Source of the DNA: Streptomyces hygroscopicus subsp. hygroscopicus | GTDB taxonomy: Bacteria; Actinomycetota; Actinomycetes; Streptomycetales; Streptomycetaceae | Direction: 5' to 3' | Length of the DNA stretch: 64,000 bases | Assembly (NCBI RefSeq): GCF_030269125.1 | Contig: NZ_BSSM01000011.1 | Coordinates: 62,001 to 126,000 of the forward strand | In this document: one piece after another, positions 63,101 through 64,000 of the stretch | How the letters are laid out: the number at the start of each line of letters is the position of its first letter | How positions within the stretch are numbered: the first letter of the stretch is position 1 | Notes under the pieces: generated by a model | The model's database searches: none | Told to the model about the DNA's origin: nothing | Seen by the model: only the letters and a program-made list of their open reading frames with translations | Position numbers and translations under genes: made by a program

Positions 63101-63971
63101 GCTCGGAGTTCTCGCTCTCGTACGCCGACTCGCCGTACAGGCGGTCGTTCTCGGAGAGGCTGGCCTTGCTCGAGGTGGTCGAGGGCAGCGCCGCCGCGAT
63201 GGTCGCGCGCTGCACGGACGCGTACTCCTTGGCGGTGGAGAAGGCCGCCAGGGCGCGGGTGCGCGAGATCATCTCCGGGTTGCTGGACGCCTCGGCCATG
63301 TCCTGGGACAGGTCGATCAGCTGGGTGATCAGCCGGTGGTACGACTCGATGGTCTGGGTCGAGTTGTCCTTGGACTCATAGGCGGACCGGCGGATCTTGG
63401 CCAGGTCGTCCAGCTGGTTGGCGAGGCCGACGAGCGCGTCGCGCACACCCTGGAGCTGGCCGTCCTTGCTCGCCTCGTCGATCTGCTCGGAGGCGTCGAG
63501 GAAGTTGGCGCGGGCCCGGTCGGTCTTCTGCTGGTAGCCCTTGACCGTGTAGTCGTTCGCGCTGAGCCCGTGAGACAGGGGACCGGCGGACTGGTCGCGC
63601 TCCTCCTGGAGCGCGGCGGCCAGCTCGGTGGCCTGCTTGGTCATGTCCGTCAGCAGCTTCATGTTGTCGAGCTGCTGGATGTCGTTCAGGTTCTCGTTGA
63701 TGCGCAGGGCGCCCAGCGAGGTCGCCGCGACCACGGGGAGCGCGAGCAGCGAGACCAGACGGGTCGAGATGCGCCAGTTGCGCAGGGCCATGCGCGAGCC
63801 GGAACCGGGGGGGCTCGCGGCGGACTTGGCGGCCGGCGCGGAGCCGGCGGGCTTGGGGGAGCCCTTGGCGGAGGAGGGGGCCGACGCGCCGGGGCGTGCG
63901 CGCTCGGAGCCTTCACCGGGCGGGGTCGGACCCGGGTTCTGGGCGTGCTGGGGAGAGGCGCTGCCCTTCAT
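60135..63971 (-). CDS. cvnA: Conservon sensor kinase-like protein with NIT domain (CvnA), upstream conservon
   Basis: A 1278-residue membrane sensor. Order: Pro/Ala/Ser-rich N-terminus; helix (RLVSLLALPVVAATSLGAL); extracytoplasmic nitrate/nitrite-sensing (NIT) helical domain (about 95-370, with LQEERDQSAGPLS and RYRDWVDDSST-like segments); second helix (IISGVLILLVLGVSLVGAFVV); HAMP; kinase core (FKLDHLATRMRRNGENLLVL, LLAELLENATSFSSP, EIHDTGIGL, GLFVVGRLSQRHGIRI). The ~590-residue tail starts Gly/Ala-rich, then carries about ten TGQFxRPD repeats, and ends in TSGLPRRVPRANLV and SRAPDDVRGRLTNLRRG. Start ATG lies 29 nt from the window edge. Confidence 0.92.
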   Translation of the reverse strand: MKGSASPQHAQNPGPTPPGEGSERARPGASAPSSAKGSPKPAGSAPAAKSAASPPGSGSRMALRNWRISTRLVSLLALPVVAATSLGALRINENLNDIQQLDNMKLLTDMTKQATELAAALQEERDQSAGPLSHGLSANDYTVKGYQQKTDRARANFLDASEQIDEASKDGQLQGVRDALVGLANQLDDLAKIRRSAYESKDNSTQTIESYHRLITQLIDLSQDMAEASSNPEMISRTRALAAFSTAKEYASVQRATIAAALPSTTSSKASLSENDRLYGESAYESENSELAIFRKIYASQNAEELLKPIDGGNNPTIESADTYAKRAFAQRGGLADLPARSYRDWVDDSSTKIEQMKKIEHTLLEDMEQKARELKSATQRDAIISGVLILLVLGVSLVGAFVVARSMIRSLRRLQETATKVAQERLPELVKHLSESDPQDVDTSVESVGVHSRDEIGQVAAAFDDVHREAVRLAAEQALLRGNVNAMFTNLSRRSQGLIQRQLSLISELESREADPDQLSSLFKLDHLATRMRRNGENLLVLAGEEPGRRWTRPVPLVDVLRAAASEVEQYERIELAAVPTTEVAGRVVNDLVHLLAELLENATSFSSPQTKVKVTGHALPDGRVLIEIHDTGIGLSPEDLAAINERLASPPTVDVSVSRRMGLFVVGRLSQRHGIRIQLRPSDSGGTTALVMLPVDVAQGGKKAPAKSGGPGAGGGPAAAQAAAGAAAARRGGGGGGGAGGPGGGLLGSGGGSRGQVGTGQGARAALPGTGQDGGRPGAPGDARGPQRGAPGGFGAQAPNAPQGLQAANPAGPQQDLFGGGRGGRRGAGAPADQGHQPQLPPRGGPRAELPGGGDARRQDWNDGRASLDIPRGHDERDPSQTASMPPIDDRQGPGSTAEMPRIDPHGPAPTGEFSRPELPGSQGAGQYGRPELPQQTGQFARPDTTGQYQRPDLGQQTGQFARPESPQDTGQFARPDATQQTGQFQRPDAGRHTGQFQRPDAAQHTGQFPQAELPQQTGQFQRPDPAQAPGRYDAPAGQQDNGSFVRSDIFGTPARHGEPAQDPGRYAAPQGYDNGGTGQHALPGRPDPAHTGQFERPQPPARDDFGAPRPPAPQQAPAHQERPAREPEALPPATGPGDGRTPLFDTLETNWFHGAGQQQNAPAEQQPQPAQRDAAAATGSWRASPNDELVRQAERVRQPAAGGITTSGLPRRVPRANLVPGTAQQQQHQAGPQVSRAPDDVRGRLTNLRRGIAQGRQAGSGQTGSYPSPTHQQER
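60880..61200 (-). repeat. Tandem TGQF(A/Q)RPD coding repeats in the CvnA tail
   Basis: About nine imperfect copies of a 30-36 base unit encoding QQTGQFxRPDxx, with isolated further copies near 60675. Copy-number variation between strains is likely. Confidence 0.8.
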
Positions 63972-64000
63972 GGGGCCAGTCCCGTCGTGCTCCGGCTCCG

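Overview
The window is high-GC actinobacterial chromosome, almost certainly Streptomyces. Third codon positions are close to all G/C, GTG starts are common, ribosome sites are GGAGG-like, and the gene order is that of a conserved Streptomyces core region: gatCAB, ilvB-ilvN-ilvC-serA, proline catabolism, leuB, ilvE, cimA, accB-accE, then conservons. I saw no tRNA, rRNA, insertion sequence, prophage or CRISPR array. Assignments come from reading the sequence and from family knowledge; no database was searched.

Layout. 1-4733: a damaged DUF4267-like remnant, a cupin, and the tRNA amidotransferase operon gatC-gatA-(small membrane protein)-gatB ending in a strong terminator. 4895-14263: accessory genes (MMPL exporter, acetyltransferase, a LuxR-type regulator lacking its expected ATPase, a PQQ-type sugar dehydrogenase lipoprotein, aldo/keto reductase, D-2-hydroxyacid dehydrogenase). 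14260-17523: a membrane diguanylate cyclase with a degenerate EAL domain. 17542-23202: branched-chain amino acid and serine synthesis (ilvB behind a leader-peptide attenuator, ilvN, ilvC, serA). 23540-27716: a PucR-type activator divergent from proline dehydrogenase and P5C dehydrogenase. 27950-28190: a decayed oxidoreductase gene. 28446-31133: leuB and ilvE. 31133-37700: an apparent operon of a divergent urease (ureAB, ureC), agmatine deiminase, a SnoaL-like protein, a cysteine-rich protein, a TetR regulator and an MHS-type transporter, preceded by a palindromic operator candidate. 37732-39595: cimA behind a second leader-peptide attenuator. 39641-47110: a GPP34 protein, a small isomerase-like protein, a divergent GH30/GH3 glycosidase pair and a glycine-rich membrane protein. 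47424-50973: an ECF41 sigma factor with its epimerase partner, a MarR regulator and a YceI protein. 51386-53256: accB-accE of acyl-CoA carboxylase. 53378-63971: two tandem conservons (cvnA-B-C-D twice) on the minus strand.

How the parts work together. ilvB/N/C/E, leuB and cimA cover much of valine, leucine and isoleucine synthesis. Two of these transcription units start with short Ile/Leu/Val-containing peptides followed by hairpins ending in T6, which suggests ribosome-mediated attenuation. The most unusual unit is the urease-agmatine deiminase operon. Its UreC keeps all nickel ligands but has lost the flap cysteine, no urease accessory genes are present in the window, and it sits with an enzyme that makes a ureido compound, N-carbamoylputrescine. 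A urease-fold enzyme acting on a substituted urea is a testable hypothesis.
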